Shown here: one piece after another, positions 55,600-63,828 of the stretch | How the letters are laid out: every line of letters begins with the position of its first letter | Position numbering within the stretch: the first letter of the stretch is position 1 | Program-made: the position numbers and the translations under genes | Assembly: GCF_002006355.2 (NCBI RefSeq) | Contig: NZ_CP096980.1 | Coordinates: 3,286,001 to 3,350,000, forward strand | Length of the DNA: 64,000 bases | Source: Clostridium felsineum DSM 794 | GTDB lineage: Bacteria; Bacillota; Clostridia; Clostridiales; Clostridiaceae | Reading direction: 5' to 3' | The notes under the pieces: generated by a model | What the model was told of the DNA's origin: nothing | What the model saw: only the letters and a program-made list of their open reading frames with translations | Databases searched by the model: none

Positions 55600-55622
55600 A
55601 ATAAAAACCTCCTTAGCTTAAA

Positions 55623-56807
55623 TTAGCCCACCTTTATTTTTTCAATTAACTTAGGTACTATTTCATATAAATCTCCGACAATTCCATAATGAGCAACATT
55701 AAATATTGGCGCCTCTGCATCACTATTTATAGCAATTATACAGTCTGAGTTATTCATACCAGCCGTATATTGAACTGCACCTGAAATTCCTATGGCAAAT
55801 ATAAGCTTAGGCTTAACTGTTCTACCACTTAATCCGATTTGTTTTTTTGCATCTATTAAACCAGCTTCTACAAGAGGTCTTGTACCAGCTACTTGTGCTC
55901 CTAAAAGCTCAGCTAATTTTTTAATAGGTGCCATATCTTTTTCTGATTTTACTGCTCTACCTACAGAAACTATTATTTCTGCATCTGCTATATTTTCCTC
56001 TACCTTTTTCTTTACAACCTTTAAAACTTCAATATTAGAAGTTATATTTTCTAAAGAACATATAGTTATTTTTCCTTTTTTCTCTTCGCTTCTCTCTGGC
56101 GCATTCATAACCTTATATCTTACTGTAGCAAGCTGAGGTCTGTTATTAGGATTTACTATTTGTGCCATTATATTTCCACCAAAAGCTGGTCTTATTTGAA
56201 CTAAATCTGTATTTTCTTTCATATCAAGTATAGTACAATCAGCTGTTAGTCCTGTTCTAAATCTAGCTGCTATTCTTGGCGCTAATGATCTTCCAACAGT
56301 AGTTGCTCCTACTAATATGGTAGAAGGTTTGTTTTTATTTATGAAATCTTCGAAGGCTTTAGTATAAGGCTCTATTCTAAAGTATTTAAGTTCCTTGTTA
56401 TCATAAACAAATACTTCATCTACACCATAATGAAGCAATTCTTCTGCTTTATCCTTAATATTTTCTCCGATAAATACTGCATATACAGGATGATTTATTT
56501 TATTGGCAAGTTCTCTAGCCTTTCCTATAAGCTCATAGGTTACAGGATGTATCTCACCATCTACATGATCAACATATACTGCTACTCCTTTATATAAACT
56601 TTTATCAATAAGAACCTTCTTTTCATCTTCTACAAATTCAACAACTCCAGCTGGTCCCTTTTTAACACATAATCTACACATCTTACAGGCAGCTGAAATT
56701 TGAACTTTATCTCCTACTCTTTCCATTGCTCCAAATGGGCAAATGTTAACAAGCTCTTCAATAACCTCATTATTTAATTTATTTTCATTAATAACTAACT
56801 TTCCCAT
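55623..56807 (-). CDS. etfA: Electron transfer flavoprotein alpha subunit with N-terminal ferredoxin domain
   Basis: 394 residues. The N-terminal 60 residues have a Cys set (CPFGAM, then CKMCRLCVKKGPAG) for an iron-sulfur cluster, as in the bifurcating LctC/CarE group, and an ETF alpha domain follows. The FAD-binding C-terminus (LVEAGLIDAKKQIGLSGRTVKP, FAIGISGAVQYTAGM, NSDAEAPIF) is intact. It forms the bifurcating heterodimer with EtfB. Between EtfB (15 bases upstream) and the dehydrogenase (23 bases downstream) in one operon. Confidence 0.93.
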   Translation of the reverse strand: MGKLVINENKLNNEVIEELVNICPFGAMERVGDKVQISAACKMCRLCVKKGPAGVVEFVEDEKKVLIDKSLYKGVAVYVDHVDGEIHPVTYELIGKARELANKINHPVYAVFIGENIKDKAEELLHYGVDEVFVYDNKELKYFRIEPYTKAFEDFINKNKPSTILVGATTVGRSLAPRIAARFRTGLTADCTILDMKENTDLVQIRPAFGGNIMAQIVNPNNRPQLATVRYKVMNAPERSEEKKGKITICSLENITSNIEVLKVVKKKVEENIADAEIIVSVGRAVKSEKDMAPIKKLAELLGAQVAGTRPLVEAGLIDAKKQIGLSGRTVKPKLIFAIGISGAVQYTAGMNNSDCIIAINSDAEAPIFNVAHYGIVGDLYEIVPKLIEKIKVG

Positions 56808-56822
56808 TGCATTTCCTCCTCC

Positions 56823-57611
56823 CTAAACAAATTTCATTTCCTTTAATTTTTTTAATAACTTACTTGAAAGTTCTGCACCATTTCCATTCCACATTTCTTT
56901 ATGCAAATTTGATTTTGGTGGAAATATTCTTTCAACTTGAGTTGGTGACCCATTTAGGCCATACATATTTTCATTTTTATCTGCAAAATCACTTAATCCG
57001 TATACTTTTATATCTCTATCTTTGGTATCTAATTTCTTTTTATATGAAGGAAGCCTTGGCTGAAAGATATCCTTTTCAACTGTTAAAAGACATGGAAAAT
57101 TAACTTCTGCAATTTCTAATGTGTTTGGCATATCCATTTCTATAACTATTGATTTATCCTTTACTTCCACAAGCCTTCTAACATTGGCTACATGAGGCAC
57201 TTTTAAATATTCTGCCATCTCTGGTCCAACCTGTGCTGTATCTCCATCTGTAGTTTGTTTTCCACATAATATTAAGTCGAAATTACCAGCTTTCTTTATT
57301 CCTTGAGAAATCGTATATGAGGTAGCTAAAACATCTGCCCCTGCGAATTTTCTATCTGATAGAAGAACTCCTTCATCTGCTCCCATCATGTATGCCTCTT
57401 TTATAACTGCTGTTGCCTGTGGTGGTCCCATACTGATAACAGTAATTCTGCCGCCAACCTTTTCTTTTATTCTTAATGCAGTTTCTAACGCGTATAAATC
57501 ATATGGATTCATTTTTGAATCTACACCATCTCTTTTCAAAACACCTGTCTTTTCATCTACTTCTACTTTACTCGTACCAGGCACTTGTTTAATACAAACC
57601 AATATTTCCAT
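56823..57611 (-). CDS. etfB: Electron transfer flavoprotein beta subunit
   Basis: 262 residues. Typical EtfB motifs: ICIKQVPGTSKVEVD, MNPYDLYALETALRIKE, GADEGVLLSDRKFAGADVLATS and GKQTTDGDTAQVGP. It binds the second flavin and, in bifurcating complexes, NAD. First gene of the operon; GGGAGG precedes the ATG and a palindromic operator sits 33 bases upstream of it. Confidence 0.94.
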   Translation of the reverse strand: MEILVCIKQVPGTSKVEVDEKTGVLKRDGVDSKMNPYDLYALETALRIKEKVGGRITVISMGPPQATAVIKEAYMMGADEGVLLSDRKFAGADVLATSYTISQGIKKAGNFDLILCGKQTTDGDTAQVGPEMAEYLKVPHVANVRRLVEVKDKSIVIEMDMPNTLEIAEVNFPCLLTVEKDIFQPRLPSYKKKLDTKDRDIKVYGLSDFADKNENMYGLNGSPTQVERIFPPKSNLHKEMWNGNGAELSSKLLKKLKEMKFV

Positions 57612-57643
57612 AAGTTCTACCTCCCTATTTTTTAAACTGGTCT

Positions 57644-57658
57644 ACTGGTCATACCAGT
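57644..57658. promoter_or_regulatory. GntR/FadR-type operator for the lactate operon
   Basis: ACTGGT CAT ACCAGT, a perfect 6-3-6 palindrome with core TGGTCATACCA, which fits the TGGTNNNACCA consensus of FadR/LldR-group regulators. It lies just upstream of etfB and between the operon and the GntR gene. A second ACTGGT half-site lies about eight bases away. Confidence 0.7.
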
Positions 57659-57822
57659 ACATCTCTAAGATACCACACTTTTCTATATATATCCAGACAT
57701 TTTTTATTTATTAACACATTTTTCATACAATAATTGTGATTTTTTTAACTTATTGCAATTTATTCCAAGCATAATTAAAGGTGTGCAGAATTTCTTCTAC
57801 TAACACCCTACAAATTATTATT

Positions 57823-58518
57823 TTATCTATCTTTAATGTATTCAAATATCAAATCTAAATGCTCTCTCATTGCTTTAGATGCTGCCTTAGGATCATGATT
57901 TTTCAAAGCTTTTAGTAGTGCACTATGCTGATTCATTAAAACATCCTTATTGCCTTCCACCATTAATATTTTTCCTCTAGCTTCAGTTATAAAAGCATCC
58001 ATAAGAGACGATACTGCATTAAGCATATTAACTATCAAAATATTTTTAGAAGCCTTTGCTATATTATAATGAAATTCTTTATCATATTTTCCTTTTAAGA
58101 CCTCATCCTGTGCTTCCAATAAACCATTCAAGCACTCCTCTAATTTTTCTATTTCTTCATTATTAATTTTCTCTGCTGCTATTGCTGCTGTCTCAACTTC
58201 TATAATTCTTCTAAGCTCTAATATTTGTTCTTTATTACTGCCATTTAACATGAAAATTAACAAAAAAGGATCTATTAAGCTTTCCTCAAAATTCTCTCTT
58301 ATAAAATTCCCTTCACCATGTCTAGCTTCTACAAACCCTATCATTTGAAGCGCGCTCAAAGCTTCTCTTATACTTGCTCGACTTACTCCAAGCTGACTTA
58401 CTAGCTCTCTCTCTGAAGGCAATCTGTCCCCCTTTTTTAGGGTACCATCTGCAATCATAGTTTTAAATTGTTCTATTACTTGTTCATATACTTTTGTACT
58501 TTTAACTGGACTAAACAC
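57823..58518 (-). CDS. GntR-family (FadR/LldR-type) regulator
   Basis: 231 residues. N-terminal winged helix (KGDRLPSERELVSQLGVSRASIREALSALQMIGFVEARHGEG) and C-terminal FCD ligand domain (EILELRRIIEVETAAIAA start, MLNAVSSLMDAFI, NQHSALLKALKNHD). The GTG start follows GGAGATATAAGTT. It is upstream of the etfB-etfA-dehydrogenase operon, so it is very probably the lactate-responsive regulator acting at the palindrome. Lactate as effector is inferred from family and context. Confidence 0.9.
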   Translation of the reverse strand: MFSPVKSTKVYEQVIEQFKTMIADGTLKKGDRLPSERELVSQLGVSRASIREALSALQMIGFVEARHGEGNFIRENFEESLIDPFLLIFMLNGSNKEQILELRRIIEVETAAIAAEKINNEEIEKLEECLNGLLEAQDEVLKGKYDKEFHYNIAKASKNILIVNMLNAVSSLMDAFITEARGKILMVEGNKDVLMNQHSALLKALKNHDPKAASKAMREHLDLIFEYIKDR

Positions 58519-58630
58519 AACTTATATCTCCTAACCTCGATTTTATACATTAATTTTACCCCATAAATAGGATTTTAACAACTTTAGTGTTCATATTTTA
58601 GGTTACAAAAAATTTAACAGAATATATTTT

Positions 58631-58671
58631 AAGGCAGAAAGTAAAATATGTATTTTTACCTTCTGCCTATA
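58631..58671. terminator. Bidirectional intrinsic terminator
   Basis: AGGCAGAAAGTAAAA pairs with TTTTACCTTCTGCCT (one bulge), loop about seven bases. It lies between the start region of the GntR gene and the 3' end of the chemoreceptor gene, which it terminates on the minus strand. Confidence 0.75.
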
Positions 58672-58693
58672 AAAAACTCTAAAATCAAAGCTT

Positions 58694-60691
58694 CTAAACT
58701 CTAAACTTATATATTTCTTCTTTTAATCTCTCAGCTAAACCTTGAACCTCAACTGTATGCTGAGCAAATTTATCCATTGTTTCCGTAACCTCTTCTGTTG
58801 ATGCTGTAACCTCTTCTATAGAAGATGCTGTTTCCTCTGAGATAGCTGATGTGTTTTCTACCTGTTCTACAAAGATTTGCTTTTGAACTTGCATATCCTC
58901 TACTGAAATTCTCACATTATCAACTTTTTCTACTAATGTTACTATAGACATTAATATATCGGTAAATATTTCTTCAGTTCTTGCTACAACTTCATTTTGC
59001 TCTAATCCAATTTTCTTATTGTTGTCTATAGCTTTTACTGCCTTACTAGCTTTTTCTTGTATATTTGCTATTATCGATTTAATTTGCTCTGTAGAATTCT
59101 TTGACTGTTCTGCCAGTTCTCTAATTTCTTCTGCAACTACTGCAAACCCTTTTCCAGCTTCACCTGCACGTGCTGCTTCAATAGATGCATTAAGTGCTAA
59201 TAAATTAGTTTGATCTGTTATATCTGTTATTGCATCAGATATCGTACTTATCTCTCTTACACTATTATCCATATCCCCAACTATATTTGAAACTACAATT
59301 GATGCATCCATTGTCTCAGTGTTCTTAGATATAAGTACATTTACAGTATCTATTCCTTTTTTACTTAAATTTTTAGTATCATTAGATACATTACTCATGT
59401 CCTTTGTAACTTCAGATACATTATCTAATTTTTCCGATAGAGTACCGATACTTGAAGCAGAATCTCCTGAGGTTTCAGCTAAATTTACAGCTCCTTTAGA
59501 TATTTCAGAAACTGCCATAGCAACCTGTGACATTGATGCATTGGTCTCTTCCGCCATACTAGAAAGATTTGATGTAGTTTCAAGAACTGTATCAGAAGTT
59601 TTTCTTGCATTTTCTAGTAATATACCTATATTTTTAATCATAGAATTGTAATCTTTAGCTAAATCGCCAAATTCATCTTTTGTTTTTATCTCTATCTTAT
59701 TAGATAAGTCTCCATGTGAAGCTTTCTCAAATACCCCTCTGAGCTTCTTTATATTTATATCTATTCCCTTACTTAATAACAACGACAAACCTATTGCTAT
59801 TAAAGTCATTATACATATAAGTATAGCTGTAGTTAATGTTATTGATTTTGTATCATTAGTCAATTCATCATTTTTTAATGAAGCTACTATCTTCCATCCT
59901 GTTAATTTGTTAGTTTGATATACTCCAAATTTCTTTTCTCCATTATATTCATATGTTACAAAATCACTATCAGTAGTCTTTGCTTTATCCCAAAATGAGA
60001 GCTTTGCTGCTTCATTTGTACTAATAATTTTTTTATTTGGGTGTGCTATAATGTTTCCATCTTTATCTGAAATAAATACATATCCTGTATTTCCTATTTT
60101 TTTGGTTGATATTCTATCTGCAAGTGTTGAAAGCGTACAATCAACACCAACTACTCCTACTACTTTTCCATCCTTCATTACAGCTCTAGCAATACCAACA
60201 ACCATACCTTGTGTTACTACATCCTTGTACGGTTGAGTTACTATTGTTTTACCACTGTTTTTTACTGCTTCCATATACCAAGGCCTTTTAGTTGCATCAT
60301 ATCCTTCAGGCATTTTAGCTTCAGTAGAAATAGAAAACTTTCCAGAAGCCGTTCCATAATATGCATCAAGAATATCCTTGTTACTATTTTGTAAATCCTT
60401 AAGTAAACCCAAAACAAAACTAAAATTATTTCCTTCGTCTACATTCACTAAATCGTAATTACCTGCCGTCAACGCAACCATATCATTAAACCCATGAAAA
60501 TAATCCACTAAACCACTATTTACTTCATTAAGCATTTGTGTGCTTGTTAAATTTAGTTTATTATTAAGAATAGATTTAGATTGATTGTAAGAAAATGCAC
60601 CTTCCACAATTAAGGGAATTACACAAATCAATATTAAACTAGCAATTAACTTACTTCTAATACTGTTTAAATCAAACTTCTTAAACTTCAT
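58694..60691 (-). CDS. Methyl-accepting chemotaxis protein with dCache sensor
   Basis: 665 residues. TM helix (about 12-30), dCache-like extracellular sensor (YYGTASGKFSISTEAKMPEGYDATKRPWY, GVVGVDCTLSTLA, GNTGYVFISDKDGNIIAHPN), second TM helix (about 280-303), HAMP, and a long signalling coiled coil with the conserved tip FAVVAEEIRELAEQS. It reports an external small ligand to CheA; the sensor type often binds amino acids. The ATG at 60691 is chosen because GAGGTGG precedes it; an in-frame GTG three codons earlier lies in that site. Confidence 0.93.
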   Translation of the reverse strand: MKFKKFDLNSIRSKLIASLILICVIPLIVEGAFSYNQSKSILNNKLNLTSTQMLNEVNSGLVDYFHGFNDMVALTAGNYDLVNVDEGNNFSFVLGLLKDLQNSNKDILDAYYGTASGKFSISTEAKMPEGYDATKRPWYMEAVKNSGKTIVTQPYKDVVTQGMVVGIARAVMKDGKVVGVVGVDCTLSTLADRISTKKIGNTGYVFISDKDGNIIAHPNKKIISTNEAAKLSFWDKAKTTDSDFVTYEYNGEKKFGVYQTNKLTGWKIVASLKNDELTNDTKSITLTTAILICIMTLIAIGLSLLLSKGIDINIKKLRGVFEKASHGDLSNKIEIKTKDEFGDLAKDYNSMIKNIGILLENARKTSDTVLETTSNLSSMAEETNASMSQVAMAVSEISKGAVNLAETSGDSASSIGTLSEKLDNVSEVTKDMSNVSNDTKNLSKKGIDTVNVLISKNTETMDASIVVSNIVGDMDNSVREISTISDAITDITDQTNLLALNASIEAARAGEAGKGFAVVAEEIRELAEQSKNSTEQIKSIIANIQEKASKAVKAIDNNKKIGLEQNEVVARTEEIFTDILMSIVTLVEKVDNVRISVEDMQVQKQIFVEQVENTSAISEETASSIEEVTASTEEVTETMDKFAQHTVEVQGLAERLKEEIYKFRV

Positions 60692-60864
60692 TCTCTCCAC
60701 CTCAATACCACTTTTTTGCTTTTGTTATTTTTTCGATATTATTTTATATTTTTATTACTTTTTTTCATCACCTTTCTTTATTTAAGTTATATTTTCCTTT
60801 TAATTATATTTTCGTTCAATTTAACAAATACTAAAGTTACACATAGTGGTAATTTTTAATACAA

Positions 60865-60907
60865 AAAAAAGTTCTGTACTAACTTTATAACTAGTACAGA
60901 ACTTTTT
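60865..60907. terminator. Bidirectional intrinsic terminator
   Basis: AAAAGTTCTGTACT pairs with AGTACAGAACTTTT, loop about 13 bases, in the gap after the lipoprotein at 60910 (minus). A perfect strong stem. Confidence 0.85.
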
Positions 60908-60909
60908 TA

Positions 60910-61257
60910 TTAGTTTTTATTAACAAGCATATCTCCAACGCTTACATCTGAACCACCAATATCTTCTAGTCTAATATTGGCTTTTTCACCTTTAGAAATA
61001 GATTGAACTACTTTTCTTGTATTTATATTTATAATTCCTTTTACTCTAACAATTTCAACATCACTATTATTATGTTCAATAGTAACTAAATCATTTTTTC
61101 TTATAGTTCCCTCTTCCATATTACCTTTAACAATTACGTCATAATCACCAGTTATAGTCATCTTTGTTATTTTAAATTTAGGGTAATTTTCTCTTTTGCA
61201 AGCTGCCAATTCAAAACTCATAACTAATATTACTGCTAGTAAAATAATTTTCCTCAT
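60910..61257 (-). CDS. Lipoprotein with EF-Tu domain 2-like barrel
   Basis: 115 residues from an ATG at 61257 (RBS AAAGGTGA). A lipobox (AAC after a hydrophobic segment) leads to one small beta domain: FKITKMTITGDYDVIVKGNMEEGTIRKNDLVTIE, and SISKGEKANIRLEDIGGSDVSVGDMLV. This pattern, with VxGxxxxGTIRxxDxVTI and an end like GxVSxGDxLV, recalls domain 2 of EF-Tu/translation GTPases, but there is no GTPase domain. Role unknown. Paralog of the next gene upstream. Confidence 0.7.
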   Translation of the reverse strand: MRKIILLAVILVMSFELAACKRENYPKFKITKMTITGDYDVIVKGNMEEGTIRKNDLVTIEHNNSDVEIVRVKGIININTRKVVQSISKGEKANIRLEDIGGSDVSVGDMLVNKN

Positions 61258-61370
61258 GTTCTGTATCACCTTTACCTATTTTATTTATTCTCTATTCTCA
61301 ATACATATTAACCATTTTAGAAAATTGTTTTTCGCGAGTACTTTAGGGTTTACTGTAAAAGTATAAAAAT

Positions 61371-61715
61371 TTACTTTACTAACATATCCTTAGCAGCTAC
61401 ATCATCCTTATCTACATCGCCAAGACCAATACGTGCTCTATTTCCTTTGGATATTGATCCTACCTCTCTATTCATCTTTGAATTTATAATAACTTGAACT
61501 TTAGCTTTTTTAGTAGTTCCATCGCTATTACTCTCAATAGTAACCTTTTCACCTTCTCTTAAAGTTCCTTTTACTACCTTACCTGAAACAAATAATCCCT
61601 CTTTACTTGTTACTTGTACATCCGTAACCTTAAACTGAAAAGAATCAGATTTACCACATCCCATAAATCCAATACTTACAACAATAATCAATAATAACAA
61701 AATATTTTTTTTCAT
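61371..61715 (-). CDS. Lipoprotein with EF-Tu domain 2-like barrel (paralog)
   Basis: 114 residues. Signal peptide with lipobox MGC (Cys about 20), then the same small domain: FKVTDVQVTSKEGLFVSGKV, VKGTLREGEKVTIESNSDG and SISKGNRARIGLGDVDKDDVAAKDMLV. The stretch VSGKVVKGTLREGEKVTI closely parallels the EF-Tu domain 2 core GRVERGxxKxGxxVxI. It follows a 114-base gap from its paralog, so the two probably share regulation or a promoter. Function unknown; a carbohydrate or peptide-binding role is possible. Confidence 0.72.
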   Translation of the reverse strand: MKKNILLLLIIVVSIGFMGCGKSDSFQFKVTDVQVTSKEGLFVSGKVVKGTLREGEKVTIESNSDGTTKKAKVQVIINSKMNREVGSISKGNRARIGLGDVDKDDVAAKDMLVK

Positions 61716-61984
61716 TTTTTACCTCATGTTGTATTAAATTAATAACCTAAATTTATATCATTTCTATATATCACATGAAAATATTACTACAAATTCTGAC
61801 TGCTATCAATAGTATTTTGTCATTTTTTTCATTATCCAAATAATATTAAACGTTTTTTTATTATTTTTTTATTATTATTAAAATTATTATATGTATTTCT
61901 TTTAATGAAGGATATAATAACATATAAAAAATTATGCATCAAATACAGAAAAATCCTGATCTAATACATAACCATATTACATTA

Positions 61985-63424
61985 TTAAGAATAGTACTCT
62001 AATATACTTTTATATATATCTTTAATCTTTTTTGTGCATATCTTTTTGATATTCTTCTTTTTAGGGCTAAAAATTTCACATTCTAAAGCTTTATTAACTT
62101 TTATTATAATGTCATCTTTAATATCAATTTTATTACAATCCATAGCTGCAAGAATAATATCTGGTGAATACTTATAGCTTATATTATTAAAATACTTATT
62201 ATACTTACTTCCTTTGGGAAAATACTCGAATCCATACAAATATGAAAACTCATAATTTGAACTTTTTAAAGCATAATATCCATCCAAATAAAATAGTTCT
62301 TTTATTTCATTTATAATACCTATTACTTCTTTTTTATTTCCGAGAAAATATACTATTGGAGTTTGGCTTTCCTTGTGTTTTTTATTTTTTAATTTCTTAA
62401 AGATTCCCTCATGCCAAAACATTATGTCATTTTTATTAAGAAATTTTATTATTTCATTTGAAACGGTTTTACATAAAATAACCGAACGTATATATTCTTT
62501 TTTAAGCTCTATACATTCTTTAATTTTCTTTACTTGCTTTTTATCATGATTATTAAATACTATTACTAAATCAAATGTTTTGTCATATATTTTCATAAAA
62601 TCCAAATAATTATCTATGTACTTAAAATCAAAGAATAAATATTCTGTAAAAATACTTTTTGACAAATCTAAAATATATGCAGCTTTCAAATAACTTATAG
62701 ACTTTAATGTATTACACCATTCTCTATTTCTAACAATATTCTGCTTTACAATATTAAATCTAAATTCATCTTTAAGGTACTGTAGAACATTATATATAAT
62801 CGCTGTAAAATAAGCTGTTGCATAACTATTACATCTCTCCGTAATATATATACTGCCACTTTTTGTATTAAGTTTATGTACGCTGTTTACTAAAAAGTCA
62901 ATTCCAACATATGTATTTTTTTCAATTTGTATTTTTTTATATCCCTTATTAAAATATGTATTTATAAAAATTCCTTTCCTACATTTAATTCCTATTACAT
63001 TAGGCAAACATGCTGGTATAGTATATTTATTATTGTTATTTTTCGCAGCCACTATGTAAATTCCCTTATCAAAAGCTCTATTACAAATATTTCTTAGCCT
63101 TTCAAAATCTTTATAATATATGCTCCCATTGCTTAAATTAATTATGTTAACATCATTATCTATGCACCATTCAATTGCCCTACAAAGTTTATTTACATTA
63201 CCTTTCCTTGTTAATTCATCTAATATTTTAATACTTATAATACACGGATTTTGAATATATTTTTTTATAATTGCTGCACAAACTGTACCATGTGATATTC
63301 TATCCGATTTATCCTTTCTTATAAAAATCTCAAGATTATCACCAACTACTAAATCTTGTTCCATTTTTTCCACATATAAATCAGAAGATGGATTAATCCC
63401 ATCGTCAATAATCGCAATTTTCAT
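61985..63424 (-). CDS. Subtilisin-like (S8) protease of a Cys-rich peptide locus, with extra C-terminal region
   Basis: 479 residues. The N-terminal half is S8-like: Asp in AIIDDGIN (about residue 7), His in ISHGTVCAAII (about 44), and Ser in CNSYATAYF (about 200), where NSYA replaces the usual GTSMA. No signal peptide or propeptide, so it is cytosolic. Residues about 240-479 form a second, hydrophobic-core-rich, Lys-rich region (FDLVIVFNNHDKKQVKKIKE, GYYALKSSNYEFSYLYGFEYF) with no family I can name. It lies downstream of the precursor peptide gene, so it probably removes the leader or processes the modified peptide. Clo7bot-type loci are known to include an S8 peptidase, as far as I recall. 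Confidence 0.78.
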   Translation of the reverse strand: MKIAIIDDGINPSSDLYVEKMEQDLVVGDNLEIFIRKDKSDRISHGTVCAAIIKKYIQNPCIISIKILDELTRKGNVNKLCRAIEWCIDNDVNIINLSNGSIYYKDFERLRNICNRAFDKGIYIVAAKNNNNKYTIPACLPNVIGIKCRKGIFINTYFNKGYKKIQIEKNTYVGIDFLVNSVHKLNTKSGSIYITERCNSYATAYFTAIIYNVLQYLKDEFRFNIVKQNIVRNREWCNTLKSISYLKAAYILDLSKSIFTEYLFFDFKYIDNYLDFMKIYDKTFDLVIVFNNHDKKQVKKIKECIELKKEYIRSVILCKTVSNEIIKFLNKNDIMFWHEGIFKKLKNKKHKESQTPIVYFLGNKKEVIGIINEIKELFYLDGYYALKSSNYEFSYLYGFEYFPKGSKYNKYFNNISYKYSPDIILAAMDCNKIDIKDDIIIKVNKALECEIFSPKKKNIKKICTKKIKDIYKSILEYYS

Positions 63425-63465
63425 AGTTTAAAATATAATCTCCTATTATTCTTAATAATTACTCT

Positions 63466-63509
63466 TAAATGGAAAGATGTTATTGTGACCAATAACATCT
63501 TCCCATTTA
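63466..63509 (-). terminator. Hairpin between precursor and protease genes
   Basis: TTAAATGG.AAGATGTTATT and AATAACATCTTCCCATTTAA pair with one bulge. It lies nine bases after the precursor stop. No long T run follows, so it may be a partial terminator giving more precursor than protease transcript. Confidence 0.6.
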
Positions 63510-63517
63510 AATTATAA

Positions 63518-63688
63518 TTACATTTCTAAGCCTGTATTTGCATAAACAACTGCATCTTTTGCTGCATTACTTACAGATTCAGGATGATACCAAACTGAAC
63601 AGCCACAATAGCATCTACATGGGCAATCTCCAGCATATGCTTGTATTGAATTAGATTCAACATTGTTATTTTTACCTAATTTTTTCAT
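63518..63688 (-). CDS. Cys-rich peptide precursor (Clo7bot / CLI_3235 family, RiPP)
   Basis: 56 residues. Leader MKKLGKNNNVESNS is the typical start of the clostridial Cys-rich peptide family. A likely cleavage region (IQAYAGD) is followed by the core with CPCRCYCGC, five cysteines at every second position (22, 24, 26, 28, 30), then an unusual aromatic and acidic tail (VWYHPESVSNAAKDAVVYAN...). GAAGGGGGGG precedes the ATG at 63688. Such peptides are modified at the Cys run, usually by a radical SAM enzyme forming thioether bonds. The maturase is presumably beyond the window's right edge. Only one copy of the peptide is seen here. Confidence 0.85.
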   Translation of the reverse strand: MKKLGKNNNVESNSIQAYAGDCPCRCYCGCSVWYHPESVSNAAKDAVVYANTGLEM

Positions 63689-63828
63689 TTATTATCCCCC
63701 CCTTCTTTGATTATATTAATTTCATTTTAACAACTAAATATTAAATTTAGTTTTCAAATTATATATTTGAAGACTTTTATCTACTTAAAAACAATAATTT
63801 AAAGCAGATTATGTCTTACAATCATTTT

